Notes under the pieces: generated by a model | Told to the model about the DNA's origin: nothing | Databases searched by the model: none | Seen by the model: the letters and a program-made list of their open reading frames with translations, nothing else | Translations under genes and position numbers: made by a program | Source of the DNA: Riemerella columbina DSM 16469 | GTDB taxonomy: Bacteria > Bacteroidota > Bacteroidia > Flavobacteriales > Weeksellaceae | Length of the DNA: 64,000 bases | Reading direction: 5' to 3' | NCBI RefSeq assembly: GCF_000374405.1 | Contig: NZ_KB894283.1 | Span: forward strand, 21,590-85,589 | In this document: positions 34,909 through 43,557 of the stretch, one piece after another | Layout: each line of letters starts with the position of its first letter | Numbering within the stretch: position 1 is the first letter of the stretch

Positions 34909-36387
34909 ATGTCTGATATTTCTAAAACAAAACCACAGTCTCAACTCAAAAATAATCCTAAGATTATGCGAGCTTGGGCGGTTTACGATTGGGCTAATTC
35001 CGTCTATTCTTTAGTTATTACCTCTACGATTTTCCCAATTTATTACAGCATTATTACTACGGCTTACGAAAAGAATGAATATGTAGCCAAAACGGGCGAT
35101 TGGATAAAAGTTCCAGTCCGTAATACCATTAAAATTTTTGGCAATCAATACCACCCTGATGCCGTATACGGCTATTCGCTGACGATATCATTTTTAATTG
35201 TAGTGATTTTGTCTCCCATTTTATCTTCCCTAGCCGATACCATTGGAAATAAAAAATCATTTTTGCAGTTTTTCTGTTATCTTGGTGCCACTTCTTGTAT
35301 GGGGCTAGCACTATTTGTAAATATGAATACGGTATTTTTAGGACTTTTATTTAGTATTACTGCGAGTGTTGGGTTTTGGGGAAGTTTGGTATTTTACAAT
35401 TCTTTTTTACCAGACATTGCTACGCCTGACAAGCAAGATGCACTTTCCGCAAAAGGCTATGTCTTTGGATATATCGGTTCTGTGATTTTGGTGGTGATAT
35501 GTTTGGTGTTAATCCAAGTTGTGGCACAAACTCCAAAGCAGGCATTACTGATGACGCGTTTAAGTTTCCTATTAACGGGAGCTTGGTGGTTTGGATTTTC
35601 GTATTATACCTTTAAACACTTGCCCACTTTTGGATTTATAAAAGACCAATTGCCGAAGGATTTGGTATTACTTAACCTTAAAAATGTCTTTAAAAACCAT
35701 AAGCAGAGTGGGGGATTTCTTAATGTATTAAAGGAAAATATCATCTTTTATAAGGAAATTGTACGAGAGAGCTTTAGAGAATTGTATAAAGTTGGGGCTA
35801 AATTATTTGAAACACCGAATTTAAAATACTTTCTGGCGAGTTTTTTCTTTTATAGTGTGGGGATGCAGACTATTTTTCTCATGGCGACTTTATTTGGGAA
35901 AAGCGAGATTAATCTAGCTCAAGATAAATTGATTCTTACTTTATTAGTTATTCAGATAGAAGCGGTAGTAGGGGCGGTATTTTTCTCTAGACTTTCCAGA
36001 AAAATCGGTAATAAAAATGTGATTTCTATCGCGGTAATTTTATGGATTTTGGCGTGTGTTTCTGCCTATTTTCTGAATAAAGAAAATCCTAATGTGGAGT
36101 ATCAGTTTTATGCTATTGCAGGGGTCATAGGTTTGGTTATGGGTGGTTTACAAGCCATGTCTCGTTCTACATATTCTAAACTACTACCTGAAGATGGTAT
36201 GGAAAATACGACTTATTTCAGTTTTTACGATGTGTTGGAGAAAATTGCTATCATACTAGGGACTTTTATTTTTGCAACCTTAATAGAACATTTTAACAAC
36301 ATGCGCTATGCAGCATTGTCCATGGTAGTATTTTTTGCTTTAGGTTTGGTATTTATCAGATTTTTAAAAGAGAAACGAACAAATTAA
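34909..36387 (+). CDS. UMF1-family MFS transporter
   Basis: 492 residues with about twelve hydrophobic segments. WAVYDWANSVYSLVITSTIF at residues about 24-45 is the hallmark of the UMF1 / Atg22-like branch of the MFS. GGLQAMSRSTYSKLLPED near residue 410 is the second family motif. The natural substrate of bacterial UMF1 proteins is not established; related fungal Atg22 exports amino acids from the vacuole. It is followed by a lipoprotein gene after 19 bases. Confidence 0.88.
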   Translation: MSDISKTKPQSQLKNNPKIMRAWAVYDWANSVYSLVITSTIFPIYYSIITTAYEKNEYVAKTGDWIKVPVRNTIKIFGNQYHPDAVYGYSLTISFLIVVILSPILSSLADTIGNKKSFLQFFCYLGATSCMGLALFVNMNTVFLGLLFSITASVGFWGSLVFYNSFLPDIATPDKQDALSAKGYVFGYIGSVILVVICLVLIQVVAQTPKQALLMTRLSFLLTGAWWFGFSYYTFKHLPTFGFIKDQLPKDLVLLNLKNVFKNHKQSGGFLNVLKENIIFYKEIVRESFRELYKVGAKLFETPNLKYFLASFFFYSVGMQTIFLMATLFGKSEINLAQDKLILTLLVIQIEAVVGAVFFSRLSRKIGNKNVISIAVILWILACVSAYFLNKENPNVEYQFYAIAGVIGLVMGGLQAMSRSTYSKLLPEDGMENTTYFSFYDVLEKIAIILGTFIFATLIEHFNNMRYAALSMVVFFALGLVFIRFLKEKRTN

Positions 36388-36406
36388 TATTTTTAAATAA
36401 ATTATT

Positions 36407-36967
36407 ATGAAGAAAATTATTTATCCATTATGCTTAGCATTAACTTTAGGCTTTATGACTAATAGTTGTACTGTAATGAAAGTATCTGAGAAAAATGATA
36501 ACGGTTATTTTGATTCCACTAAAAAGGCGGAAACCGTTGCGAGTATACCTTTTGATTTGGATGCAAACAAATCGTTATTGGTTGTTCCCAGTGGTGGTTT
36601 CATGAAAGGAATGGCTGAAAATATCGGTTACTTTGATAAAGTAATAACCTTTGAAGAGTTAGAAAAAGATATTATTCGAGATAATAAGCAGGACGAAGTT
36701 GGCAATACTTCGGGTAAAATAGGTATCAATAATATTTATAGAAAATATAAAAAATTCCTATATTTAAGGTTTGATGAAAGTGAACAAAAGAAAAATAGAA
36801 TACAGCTAAAATTAATCAATCCAGAAAATTTTGATGAATTATTTGTAGGAGAAACACTTTTTGATGTTGTTTGGTCTGGTGTCAATGATCAAAATACTTT
36901 TAATCCTTTATTTAATTCCTTTATAGATTATATTGAGAAAAATTCAAAAACTTATAAGAAAAAATAA
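36407..36967 (+). CDS. Hypothetical lipoprotein
   Basis: 186 residues. Lipoprotein signal with Cys21 (GFMTNSC). The remainder is soluble, lysine-rich, with no repeats and no family that I recognise (notable strings: LLVVPSGGFMKGM, YKKFLYLRFDESE). It likely shares a transcript with the MFS gene and ends at a clear terminator. Confidence 0.7.
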   Translation: MKKIIYPLCLALTLGFMTNSCTVMKVSEKNDNGYFDSTKKAETVASIPFDLDANKSLLVVPSGGFMKGMAENIGYFDKVITFEELEKDIIRDNKQDEVGNTSGKIGINNIYRKYKKFLYLRFDESEQKKNRIQLKLINPENFDELFVGETLFDVVWSGVNDQNTFNPLFNSFIDYIEKNSKTYKKK

Positions 36968-36984
36968 TCACCATTCAATATATA

Positions 36985-37014
36985 AATCCTCGCACAATAG
37001 CGAGGATTTTTTTT
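36985..37014. terminator. Terminator between lipoprotein gene and rlmH
   Basis: Nine-bp stem (36985-36993 with 37000-37008), a 6-nt loop and a T-run; it overlaps the last bases of the rlmH stop codon. Confidence 0.82.
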
Positions 37015-37486
37015 AGTCATTATGATAAGGTTTACCTTGCAAAATTTGGTCGGCACGGTAGAGTTGTTCTACAAAAAAAAGCCTTACCATTTGGTGGGTA
37101 AAGGTCATTTTAGATAATGAAATTTTCCCATTGGCTCTTTGGTAAATTTCTTCGGAAAACCCATAAGCACCACCGATTAGAAAGTTGATTCTTTTAACCG
37201 AATTGAGCATCCATTGGTCGAGTTTTGCTGCAAAGGCTCTGCTGGTATAAACCGTGCCTTTTTCATCAAGAAGAATTACCATATCGGCAGATTCTATATG
37301 ATTGAAAAATAATTTAGCTTCCTCTTTTTTTTGTAATTCTGGGGCGGTGTGTTTAGAGGTTTTAACATCTGGAAGTTCCAAAAGTTCAAAATTGAAATGC
37401 TTAGGCAATCGTTTTTGATAATAAGAGATTAAGTTTTTGATTTCTTTTTGGTCTGTTTTTCCGATACATATTAACCTTAGCTGCAT
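37013..37486 (-). CDS. rlmH: 23S rRNA (pseudouridine1915-N3)-methyltransferase
   Basis: 157 residues from the ATG at 37486; the extra 16 residues of the longer frame lie over the promoter. SPOUT fold with LRLICIGKTDQKEI at the start, VILLDEKGTVYTSRAFA, and the knot FLIGGAYGFSEEIYQRA with KMTFTHQMVRLFFVEQLYRA. It methylates 23S rRNA helix 69 on the whole ribosome. Confidence 0.96.
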   Translation of the reverse strand: MQLRLICIGKTDQKEIKNLISYYQKRLPKHFNFELLELPDVKTSKHTAPELQKKEEAKLFFNHIESADMVILLDEKGTVYTSRAFAAKLDQWMLNSVKRINFLIGGAYGFSEEIYQRANGKISLSKMTFTHQMVRLFFVEQLYRADQILQGKPYHND

Positions 37487-37518
37487 AGAATGAAAAGTTT
37501 TAGATATATTTTTTTTAA

Positions 37519-37539
37519 TATATTTGTGCTGCAAATATA
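37519..37539. promoter_or_regulatory. Mirrored divergent promoter of rlmH and the BrkB-family gene
   Basis: TATATTTG (37519-37526, plus) and its exact complement CAAATATA (37532-37539, minus) form a perfect inverted repeat with five bases between. Each is a -7 element, for the gene at 37546 and for rlmH respectively, so the two promoters overlap. Confidence 0.6.
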
Positions 37540-37545
37540 GAGGAT

Positions 37546-38487
37546 ATGCCTAAAAAATTACCCAAGTTTATTGTAAAAATTCATGATTATTTAGATGGAG
37601 TTCATATTCCATTTTTAGGGATATCGCTATGGAAAATGTTTGAAATTTACGGACAAGGTATATTTAAGAATCAAGTGATAAAGCAAGCCGCTAGTATTTC
37701 TTGGAGTTTCTTTTTAAGTTTATTTCCATTTATTCTGTTTTTACTATCAATATTGCCCTATATGCCGCATTACGATAAGCTTCAATTCTATATTTTCGAG
37801 GTGCTGATGCCAAATATTTTACCCGCTCATATGCTGCATGATGTGACCACCTATATACAAGAGAGTATAATTCCTAATATGAAGAGCATCAGTAAACTCA
37901 CGATATTGCTTGCTTTGGTTTTTGCAACGAATGGTACTTATTCTATCATTAATGGATTTAACGAAAATACCGATTCTAAAAGGGGGTTTATTAGAGAATA
38001 TACTATTTCTTTTTTTGTAACCATAGCATTTATAGCTCTAATCTTATTTTCTATCTTTGGGGTGTATTACTCGGAAGTGGTACTGAAATTATTTACCCCA
38101 CAATACGACATCAACTGGTTGGTTAAAAACCTTTCTAGTATTATAGGGTTTATATCTTTTCCGTTGTTTTATTTTATTCTACTCACTTTGTTTTATTGGG
38201 TTGGCTGTGTTAAAATTAAGTCATGGAAATCTACAATTCCAGGGGCTATATTTACCACGATTTTATTTCTCATCACAACCTATGGATTTGTCTTCTATGC
38301 GACTAATTTTGCGAAATATAATGTGTTGTATGGCTCTATTGGCACTATTATTTTAGTAATGATTTGGGTCAATCTAAATATTGTACTGATACTATTTGGC
38401 AATGAGCTTAATTTATCCATCGATAAAGTACGACGACAAAAAATTATAGGTTTAAATGCTAATAACGAACCCAATGAACCCTGTTAA
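37546..38487 (+). CDS. YihY/BrkB-family membrane protein
   Basis: 313 residues with about six transmembrane helices. Family motifs: QAASISWSFFLSLFPFILFL near the first helix, TNGTYSIINGFN, and the C-terminal LYGSIGTIILVMIWVNLNIV with GNELN. Often annotated as an RNase BN by historic error; the real role is unknown, probably transport. The GNAT gene overlaps its 3' end. Confidence 0.88.
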   Translation: MPKKLPKFIVKIHDYLDGVHIPFLGISLWKMFEIYGQGIFKNQVIKQAASISWSFFLSLFPFILFLLSILPYMPHYDKLQFYIFEVLMPNILPAHMLHDVTTYIQESIIPNMKSISKLTILLALVFATNGTYSIINGFNENTDSKRGFIREYTISFFVTIAFIALILFSIFGVYYSEVVLKLFTPQYDINWLVKNLSSIIGFISFPLFYFILLTLFYWVGCVKIKSWKSTIPGAIFTTILFLITTYGFVFYATNFAKYNVLYGSIGTIILVMIWVNLNIVLILFGNELNLSIDKVRRQKIIGLNANNEPNEPC

Positions 38488-38983
38488 TTTTAACTTAGCG
38501 ACCATAGAAGATATTGATGAGATTTGGCAACTTTTGCAACTTGGGATAGAAAAAAGAAGACGCGAACGCAGTAATCAATGGCAAGACGGCTATCCCAATT
38601 TGGAAACGGTAAAGCGAGATGTTAATCATCAATGTGGTTTTGTTTTAAAAGATAATGAGGTGCTACTTGCCTATATGGCACTCATTAAAAATAATGAACC
38701 AGCCTATCAAAATATTGAAGGACAGTGGCTAAGCGATGGTGACTTTGTAGTGCTACACCGATTAATTGTTAATCCTAATTATGCAGGGCAGGGCTTAGCA
38801 AAAAAGGCGATGCTATGGGCAGAAGATTGGGCAAAACAACAGCAAATCGATAGTCTAAAAGTGGATACTAATTTTGATAATGAGGCAATGTTACATATTT
38901 TCAAAACATTAGGCTATACCTATTGTGGAAAGGTCTATTTTAGAGGGAGTCCCAGGCAGGCTTTTGAAAAACGACTATCTTAG
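38474..38983 (+). CDS. GNAT-family N-acetyltransferase
   Basis: 169 residues from ATG 38474; another ATG at 38456 lies deeper in the preceding gene. Acetyl-CoA motif HRLIVNPNYAGQGLAKKAM, then LKVDTNFDNEAMLHIFKTLG and YCGKVYF at the end. The acceptor is not predictable. It overlaps the BrkB-family gene by 14 bases and menF (other strand) by 9. Confidence 0.88.
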   Translation: MNPVNFNLATIEDIDEIWQLLQLGIEKRRRERSNQWQDGYPNLETVKRDVNHQCGFVLKDNEVLLAYMALIKNNEPAYQNIEGQWLSDGDFVVLHRLIVNPNYAGQGLAKKAMLWAEDWAKQQQIDSLKVDTNFDNEAMLHIFKTLGYTYCGKVYFRGSPRQAFEKRLS

Positions 38984-39949
38984 TACTAAATGATTTCCAA
39001 TCGCTTGAGATTTTAATTCTGTTTCTACCCATTCCTTTTCTGGGTCGCTCATTGCCGTAATGCCACCACCTACATAGGCTAGTATTCGGTTACGAAATAC
39101 TTCGGCACATCTTAGATTGACAAAAAAATATTGCTTGTCATGATGCTGAATTTGAATATACCCCGAATAAAGCGAACGCTCATGAGGTTCAAACTGCTGT
39201 ATGGCTTCTTTGCATAAGACTTTAGGAATTCCACATACCGCTGGCGTGGGATGCAAAGTTTTAATAAGAGAGGGTAGTTGGTCGGCAGAAAGCTGTGCTT
39301 TGAAATCGTTTCTAAGGTGCTTGATATTCCCACTCGTAGTCGAATAGGTTTCAGATACCAAAACTGAACTGGCAACTTGTTCTAAAGTCTGCTGGATATA
39401 TTCGGTGACGGGTTTTTGTTCTTCTATTTCTTTGGTGCTCCATTCTTGTTCTAGGGGTAGTGTACCTGCTAAACTCATTGTTTCAAACACTTCGTTTTCA
39501 GCATTGTATTTACCCAATATTTCTGGTGTAGCGCCTATCCAGCAAACAGTATCTTTTATAAAGAGATAGATAAAAGCACTGGGATAAACTTCACTTAATT
39601 TTAAAAAAGTCTCGATGAGATCAAGCGATGAGACTTCAACTTCAAAATATTTTTGCCTAGAAATAACCAGTTTTTTTATGTCTTTAGCGTTGATAAAATC
39701 CATCACTTCTCTAATCGTGTCGATGTAGTTTGCCTTATCGAATAAAACTTCAGAATTATGAGTTTCTAAACTTTCGGTTGGAATAGTTTGATTCTTAAGT
39801 TGCTCAATAGTAATTTCTTTAGGTATACCTTTAAACCCTGTTTTCTTTTCGCCATCAAAATTAAAAAAACTAATGGTTTCCTTGTCTTCAGAAGGTTCTA
39901 AAGTATAGATAGGTGTATGGTTGGGCAGTTTATAAACGATATAATCCAT
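38975..39949 (-). CDS. menF: Isochorismate synthase
   Basis: 324 residues, a short chorismate-binding enzyme. Conserved motifs: AGTLP, HLRNDFKAQL, LHPTPAVCGIPK, ERSLYSGYIQ, NLRCAEVF and YVGGGITAMSDPEKEW with magnesium-binding glutamates. It turns chorismate to isochorismate, the first step to menaquinone (the flavobacterial respiratory quinone). It follows a hotdog thioesterase by three bases, which supports the menaquinone role over siderophore synthesis. Confidence 0.9.
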   Translation of the reverse strand: MDYIVYKLPNHTPIYTLEPSEDKETISFFNFDGEKKTGFKGIPKEITIEQLKNQTIPTESLETHNSEVLFDKANYIDTIREVMDFINAKDIKKLVISRQKYFEVEVSSLDLIETFLKLSEVYPSAFIYLFIKDTVCWIGATPEILGKYNAENEVFETMSLAGTLPLEQEWSTKEIEEQKPVTEYIQQTLEQVASSVLVSETYSTTSGNIKHLRNDFKAQLSADQLPSLIKTLHPTPAVCGIPKVLCKEAIQQFEPHERSLYSGYIQIQHHDKQYFFVNLRCAEVFRNRILAYVGGGITAMSDPEKEWVETELKSQAIGNHLVLR

Positions 39950-39952
39950 AGG

Positions 39953-40375
39953 TTATTTTGCAATCACTTGATTGGTCATAGTCGTAAAGTTAATGAGTGC
40001 ACCATTTTCATCTTTTATTTCAATTTCAGAGACATGCACCGTTTTACCTTTTCGGATGAATTTGGCAGTTCCTGTGACCACGCCATCGCGTTTAGATTTT
40101 AGGTGGTTAGAATTAATATTAGTACCTACGGCGTAATATTTTTCTTGATTGATGCTAATATTCGATAGGCATGAGCCCAAAGTTTCCGCCAATACACAAC
40201 TTGCTCCACCATGTAAAATTCCAAATGGTTGGTGGACATCTGAGGTCACGGGCATGGTTGCAGTTAGGCTATCGTCTGAAACCGCAGTAAATTCAATATG
40301 CAATAGCTTTCCCATATGGTGTTCACCCCAGTTATTGAGGAACTGTAAAATATCTTGTTGTCTTTGCTCAGTCAT
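39953..40375 (-). CDS. Hotdog-fold thioesterase (PaaI/MenI-like)
   Basis: 140 residues. HQPFGILHGGASCVLAETLG is the hotdog catalytic segment, and ISINQEKYYAVGTNINSNHL the central strand-helix. Family members hydrolyse aryl- or acyl-CoA. Next to menF the likely substrate is 1,4-dihydroxy-2-naphthoyl-CoA (MenI step), an inference from context. It is six bases downstream of the acyltransferase gene. Confidence 0.85.
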   Translation of the reverse strand: MTEQRQQDILQFLNNWGEHHMGKLLHIEFTAVSDDSLTATMPVTSDVHQPFGILHGGASCVLAETLGSCLSNISINQEKYYAVGTNINSNHLKSKRDGVVTGTAKFIRKGKTVHVSEIEIKDENGALINFTTMTNQVIAK

Positions 40376-40381
40376 AATTTA

Positions 40382-40954
40382 TTATTGAATATTTGGGTTC
40401 CAATTTTCGGGAATTTTAGGTTGGATATTTCGTTCTTTAAAATAATCACTGATGATTTTTAGAATCTCTTCATATTTTAAAGTTTCGATTTGCTTTACAC
40501 TAATTTTTCGTCCTAAGTAAATGGTTTTAGTACCAAAATCACCCGCTGCCATTACAATAGGGACTTTGGCTTTTAGTGCCATATGGTAGAAACCTTTACG
40601 CCATTTGGGAACCCAGCTTCTGGTGCCTTCTGGGGTAATGACTAAACTAAAATTTTCTTTTTCAAACTGTTGTGTTACGAAATTGACTAAGTCGTTTTTC
40701 TGACTTCTATCAATCCCAATACCGCCCATCGCTTTGATGGCACCGCCATACCAAGCTTTGGTATGTGCGTCTTTGATGATGACTTTTAATGGTTTATCCA
40801 AAGACCAATAGGCTAAATTGCCCAGCATATATTCTGAATTGTGTGTATGCGGTGCTACTACTAAAATGCAGCGGTCTAGGTTGTTTACATCTCCATCTAA
40901 AACGACTTTCCAACCAATAATTTTTAAGATTAATTTTGCGAAAAATTTTTTCAT
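40382..40954 (-). CDS. 1-acyl-glycerol-3-phosphate acyltransferase-like protein
   Basis: 190 residues. PlsC-type acyltransferase: the catalytic motif reads HTHNSE (His36...Glu41) where the family usually has HxxxxD, and ITPEGTRSW is the glycerol-phosphate-binding block. A hydrophobic N-terminus (FAKLILKIIG) suggests membrane contact. It would add the second acyl chain to lysophosphatidate or act on another lipid. First gene of the unit with the thioesterase and menF. Confidence 0.82.
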   Translation of the reverse strand: MKKFFAKLILKIIGWKVVLDGDVNNLDRCILVVAPHTHNSEYMLGNLAYWSLDKPLKVIIKDAHTKAWYGGAIKAMGGIGIDRSQKNDLVNFVTQQFEKENFSLVITPEGTRSWVPKWRKGFYHMALKAKVPIVMAAGDFGTKTIYLGRKISVKQIETLKYEEILKIISDYFKERNIQPKIPENWNPNIQ

Positions 40955-40970
40955 GTGTCTTTTGTATTAA

Positions 40971-41005
40971 ATAAAAACAGATAGCCTAAATGCTTAGACT
41001 ATCTG
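40971..41005 (-). terminator. Terminator of the padR-pspC operon
   Basis: 11-bp stem with one mismatch (40979-40989 with 40994-41004), followed on the minus strand by TTTTT and more T. The acyltransferase start lies just beyond. Confidence 0.7.
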
Positions 41006-41078
41006 CAAATATAGTATTTTTATATGGAATGCTTAGTGGCGGCTTCCTTCTAAAAATTTCTTAATCAGGATGATTTGA

Positions 41079-42806
41079 TTATTTTCCTTTACTTTTCTTG
41101 ATACTGATGATAAAGTCTTCAATATCTTTTAAGTCATTAGGAATTAAATTCATTTTATCTAAAACTTTTTCGGCTTCATCTTCATCGTACATTTTGCCAT
41201 TAATTTTAATAGAATCACTATCTGAATTCACTTCTATTTTAGTACCATTCAAGTTGAAAGATGCTTTCGTTTTAGAACTTTCTTTTGATTTAATCTTAAT
41301 TCCATTACTATTAATGGTTACGGATTGCGTTGTATCCTCCTCATCGTCTTCATCACTATCATTATTTTGATTTACATTGTCCATAGAAATAGGGTCCCCT
41401 TTTACTTTAAAAATAGACATACGCTTTGGCACTACCAGTTCATAGGCTACATTATGATTACGCTTACGGTCGCTGTATGGATAGTTATAATAATTAGGTA
41501 CTAATAGTTTGTTACCTTCTATTTTTATAGGAACAGTCATTTTAATAGGTAGATTATACCCAGAGGCTTCACGCTTTACAATAAGGTAAGGGGTATCCAA
41601 ACTGTCTTTCTGTGTAATGTCTACATAAGGACGGTCTTTTTCAAATATGGTTTTATCGTCTGTATAGACATCATTCCATTTCGCTTGGAAGTTTGGAGGA
41701 ATCACCACTTTATTCGTCCCAATCCAAAGGCTGTCTGAAGTGGTATTGATGGCAATATTTTCGCTGTCTTCATTGGTTCCAGTATAAAGATTTTCATAGC
41801 TAATAGCATAATATGCAAATACCGAAAGCAGAATAATCCAAAGTAAAGATAACCCTCCAATAATATAACTTACATATTTAAGTTTGGTTTTAGGTGAAAA
41901 TAGTTTGATGGTTAAGAAAAGGAATATCAATGCAGGGATTAAAATAGTAATGAATATTAATCCGATAACAATATACTTTTCGGGTGCTTCAAATAGTAGA
42001 AATCCTAAAAAGCCTGGTAGTTTGAAATGTCCTCCCGTCACACTAGAACCTAGTACAACAAATGCAGAGACTAATAATGATAAACCAATCATCCCTGTAA
42101 TAGCCCCTAAAATATAGCGTAGTGCATTGCCGATGCTACTGCCTGCTTCTCGTATTACAGGTCTGTTATCATTATAGAGTTCTGTCACTCTTTTAGAGGA
42201 ATCGTTGGCAAATTTTACAATTTTGCTGGATTCACTTTTTAAGTTATCGAAATTTAGAGGTTCCCCTCTCATTTTTAAGAAATCAGCGGCGGTAATAGCT
42301 TTAGGCAAGATTAACCAAAGTATAGCATAGAGTAATACCATCAACATGGGTGAGCCAGGCAATGGAATTAACACTAAAAATAGAATAACCCATATCACGC
42401 GCATCAAGGTCATATCCATACCGAAATACGAGGCTAATCCTGCACAAACCCCTGCAATCTTTTTGCGTTCTGGGTCGCGGAAGAGTTGTTTCTCATTTCT
42501 ATTAAAAGTATGGTTCGGTTGTGGTCTTTCAGTAGTATAAGCATCTTCTTGCTCTTCAATCTGTTCGGGTCTACCGATTTGGGCAATCATCTGTTCAACA
42601 TCGGTATCGTTGATGACTTCTCTTTTGCCTAAAGACTCTTTGAAGAGTTCAACCATTCTGCTTTCAATGTCGTACATCACTTCTTCGGCTTCGTCTGCTT
42701 CCAGAGCGTTTCTAAGTGCTGCAAGGTAATCGCTCAATTTTATATAGGCGTGCTCTTCTATGGTGAATGAAAATCCAGCGAGAGCGATGGTAATAGTCTT
42801 ATTCAT
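41079..42806 (-). CDS. PspC-domain membrane protein with HAAS-like N-terminus
   Basis: 575 residues. Residues about 1-95 are a helical domain (LSDYLAALRNALEADEAEEV, VEQMIAQIGRPEQIEE) like HAAS/DUF1700 proteins, which are typically paired with PadR repressors. A PspC domain follows at about 103-170 (KKIAGVCAGLASYFGMD, then two helices), then further helices (about 225-345) and a long extracytoplasmic tail with an acidic stretch and IKINGKMYDEDEA. PspC proteins sense envelope stress; this one is probably controlled by the PadR protein encoded 12 bases upstream. Confidence 0.88.
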   Translation of the reverse strand: MNKTITIALAGFSFTIEEHAYIKLSDYLAALRNALEADEAEEVMYDIESRMVELFKESLGKREVINDTDVEQMIAQIGRPEQIEEQEDAYTTERPQPNHTFNRNEKQLFRDPERKKIAGVCAGLASYFGMDMTLMRVIWVILFLVLIPLPGSPMLMVLLYAILWLILPKAITAADFLKMRGEPLNFDNLKSESSKIVKFANDSSKRVTELYNDNRPVIREAGSSIGNALRYILGAITGMIGLSLLVSAFVVLGSSVTGGHFKLPGFLGFLLFEAPEKYIVIGLIFITILIPALIFLFLTIKLFSPKTKLKYVSYIIGGLSLLWIILLSVFAYYAISYENLYTGTNEDSENIAINTTSDSLWIGTNKVVIPPNFQAKWNDVYTDDKTIFEKDRPYVDITQKDSLDTPYLIVKREASGYNLPIKMTVPIKIEGNKLLVPNYYNYPYSDRKRNHNVAYELVVPKRMSIFKVKGDPISMDNVNQNNDSDEDDEEDTTQSVTINSNGIKIKSKESSKTKASFNLNGTKIEVNSDSDSIKINGKMYDEDEAEKVLDKMNLIPNDLKDIEDFIISIKKSKGK

Positions 42807-42818
42807 GGTGTTTTGTTT

Positions 42819-43148
42819 TTAAGATTTATCTATGATTTGGTTTACAGAGTGGATTAAATCTTGCCAAGTGGTACGCAATTCTTCTAAAAATAGGGTGCCA
42901 CTATCGGTTAGTTGATAATACTTTCTGGGCGGTCCTCCCGTAGATTCTTCCCATCGGTAGGATAGGTATTTTCCATTTTTCAATCTTGTGAGTAGGGGGT
43001 AGAGGGTACCTTCTACCACATCGAAGTTGGCATCTTTTAGTTCCGTCATTAAGTCAGAAACATACATTTCTTTTTTACTGATGAGGCTTAAGATACAGAA
43101 CTCCAAAATGCCTTTTCTCATCTGGGCTTTTGCGTTTTCTATATTCAT
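42819..43148 (-). CDS. PadR-family transcriptional regulator
   Basis: 109 residues. Winged helix with GILEFCILSLISKKEMYVSD, VVEGTLYPLLTRLKNGKYL and GGPPRKYYQLTDSG, all standard for PadR; a short C-terminal dimerisation helix. It is co-transcribed with the PspC gene and probably represses its own operon. The promoter region contains two related dyads. Confidence 0.94.
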   Translation of the reverse strand: MNIENAKAQMRKGILEFCILSLISKKEMYVSDLMTELKDANFDVVEGTLYPLLTRLKNGKYLSYRWEESTGGPPRKYYQLTDSGTLFLEELRTTWQDLIHSVNQIIDKS

Positions 43149-43170
43149 AAGGTTAAGTTTTTATAACATT

Positions 43171-43217
43171 TACTTTGCAAAGATATAAAAATAAATTAGT
43201 ATTTTGCAATACAAAGT
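43171..43217 (-). promoter_or_regulatory. padR promoter with two dyads
   Basis: On the minus strand the -7 is TATCTTTG (43185-43178). Two related inverted repeats occur: TACTTTG-CAAAGATA (43171-43185), whose core CTTTGCAAAG is a perfect palindrome, and TATTTTG...CAAAGTA (about 43199-43217). They are candidate PadR sites; the evidence is symmetry and position only. Confidence 0.45.
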
Positions 43218-43284
43218 AGTGAAAATATTTGTGTGCAATAGTTATTTCATTGAACATCAGTATTATAATTTTAATTCTTAAATT

Positions 43285-43421
43285 TTTGAATTTTATTTTT
43301 TGGGCGTGCCCCTCTGCCTTTTTTTAAGGAAAAGGCAGAGCGTCGGTCTACGGGCAGTCGCTTTCCGTGCTTTTTTAAGCAAAGCACGGAAGAGCTTCAA
43401 CAATGCCCTCCGTACTCACGC
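43285..43421 (+). repeat. Modular repeat element, copy A
   Basis: The element opens with GGGCGTGCCCC (43302) and closes with CTCACGC (43421). A conserved 11-bp hairpin (43312-43322 with 43330-43340) follows the opening; then come CGTCGGTCTACGGGCAGTCG, a second, element-specific hairpin (43363-43373 with 43381-43391), and CAACAATGCCCTCCG. GCGTG/CACGC and GGGCA/TGCCC pair across, giving a three-way junction. A-T rich bases before 43302 are also shared with copy B. Further small hairpins (GTCCG..CGGAC, 43440-43455) lie beyond and are absent from copy B. Copy B is inverted, 4.4 kb away. Confidence 0.85.
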
Positions 43422-43557
43422 GGTGGTGTCGCACAATTGTCCGTTAGCGCGGACTATATAACTTTCAATCATCCTTTTAACAAATACCAACAAAAACTCC
43501 AAACTCATTGATAGAAATCGTATCTTTGTTTGGTAAACTCATAAAAAATAAAATTCT

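Noticed and set aside
43302..43421. Integron attC site
   Set aside because: The size and folding are similar, but the end bases do not fit the attC core orientation (RYYYAAC...GTTRRRY), and no integrase or cassette array is present.
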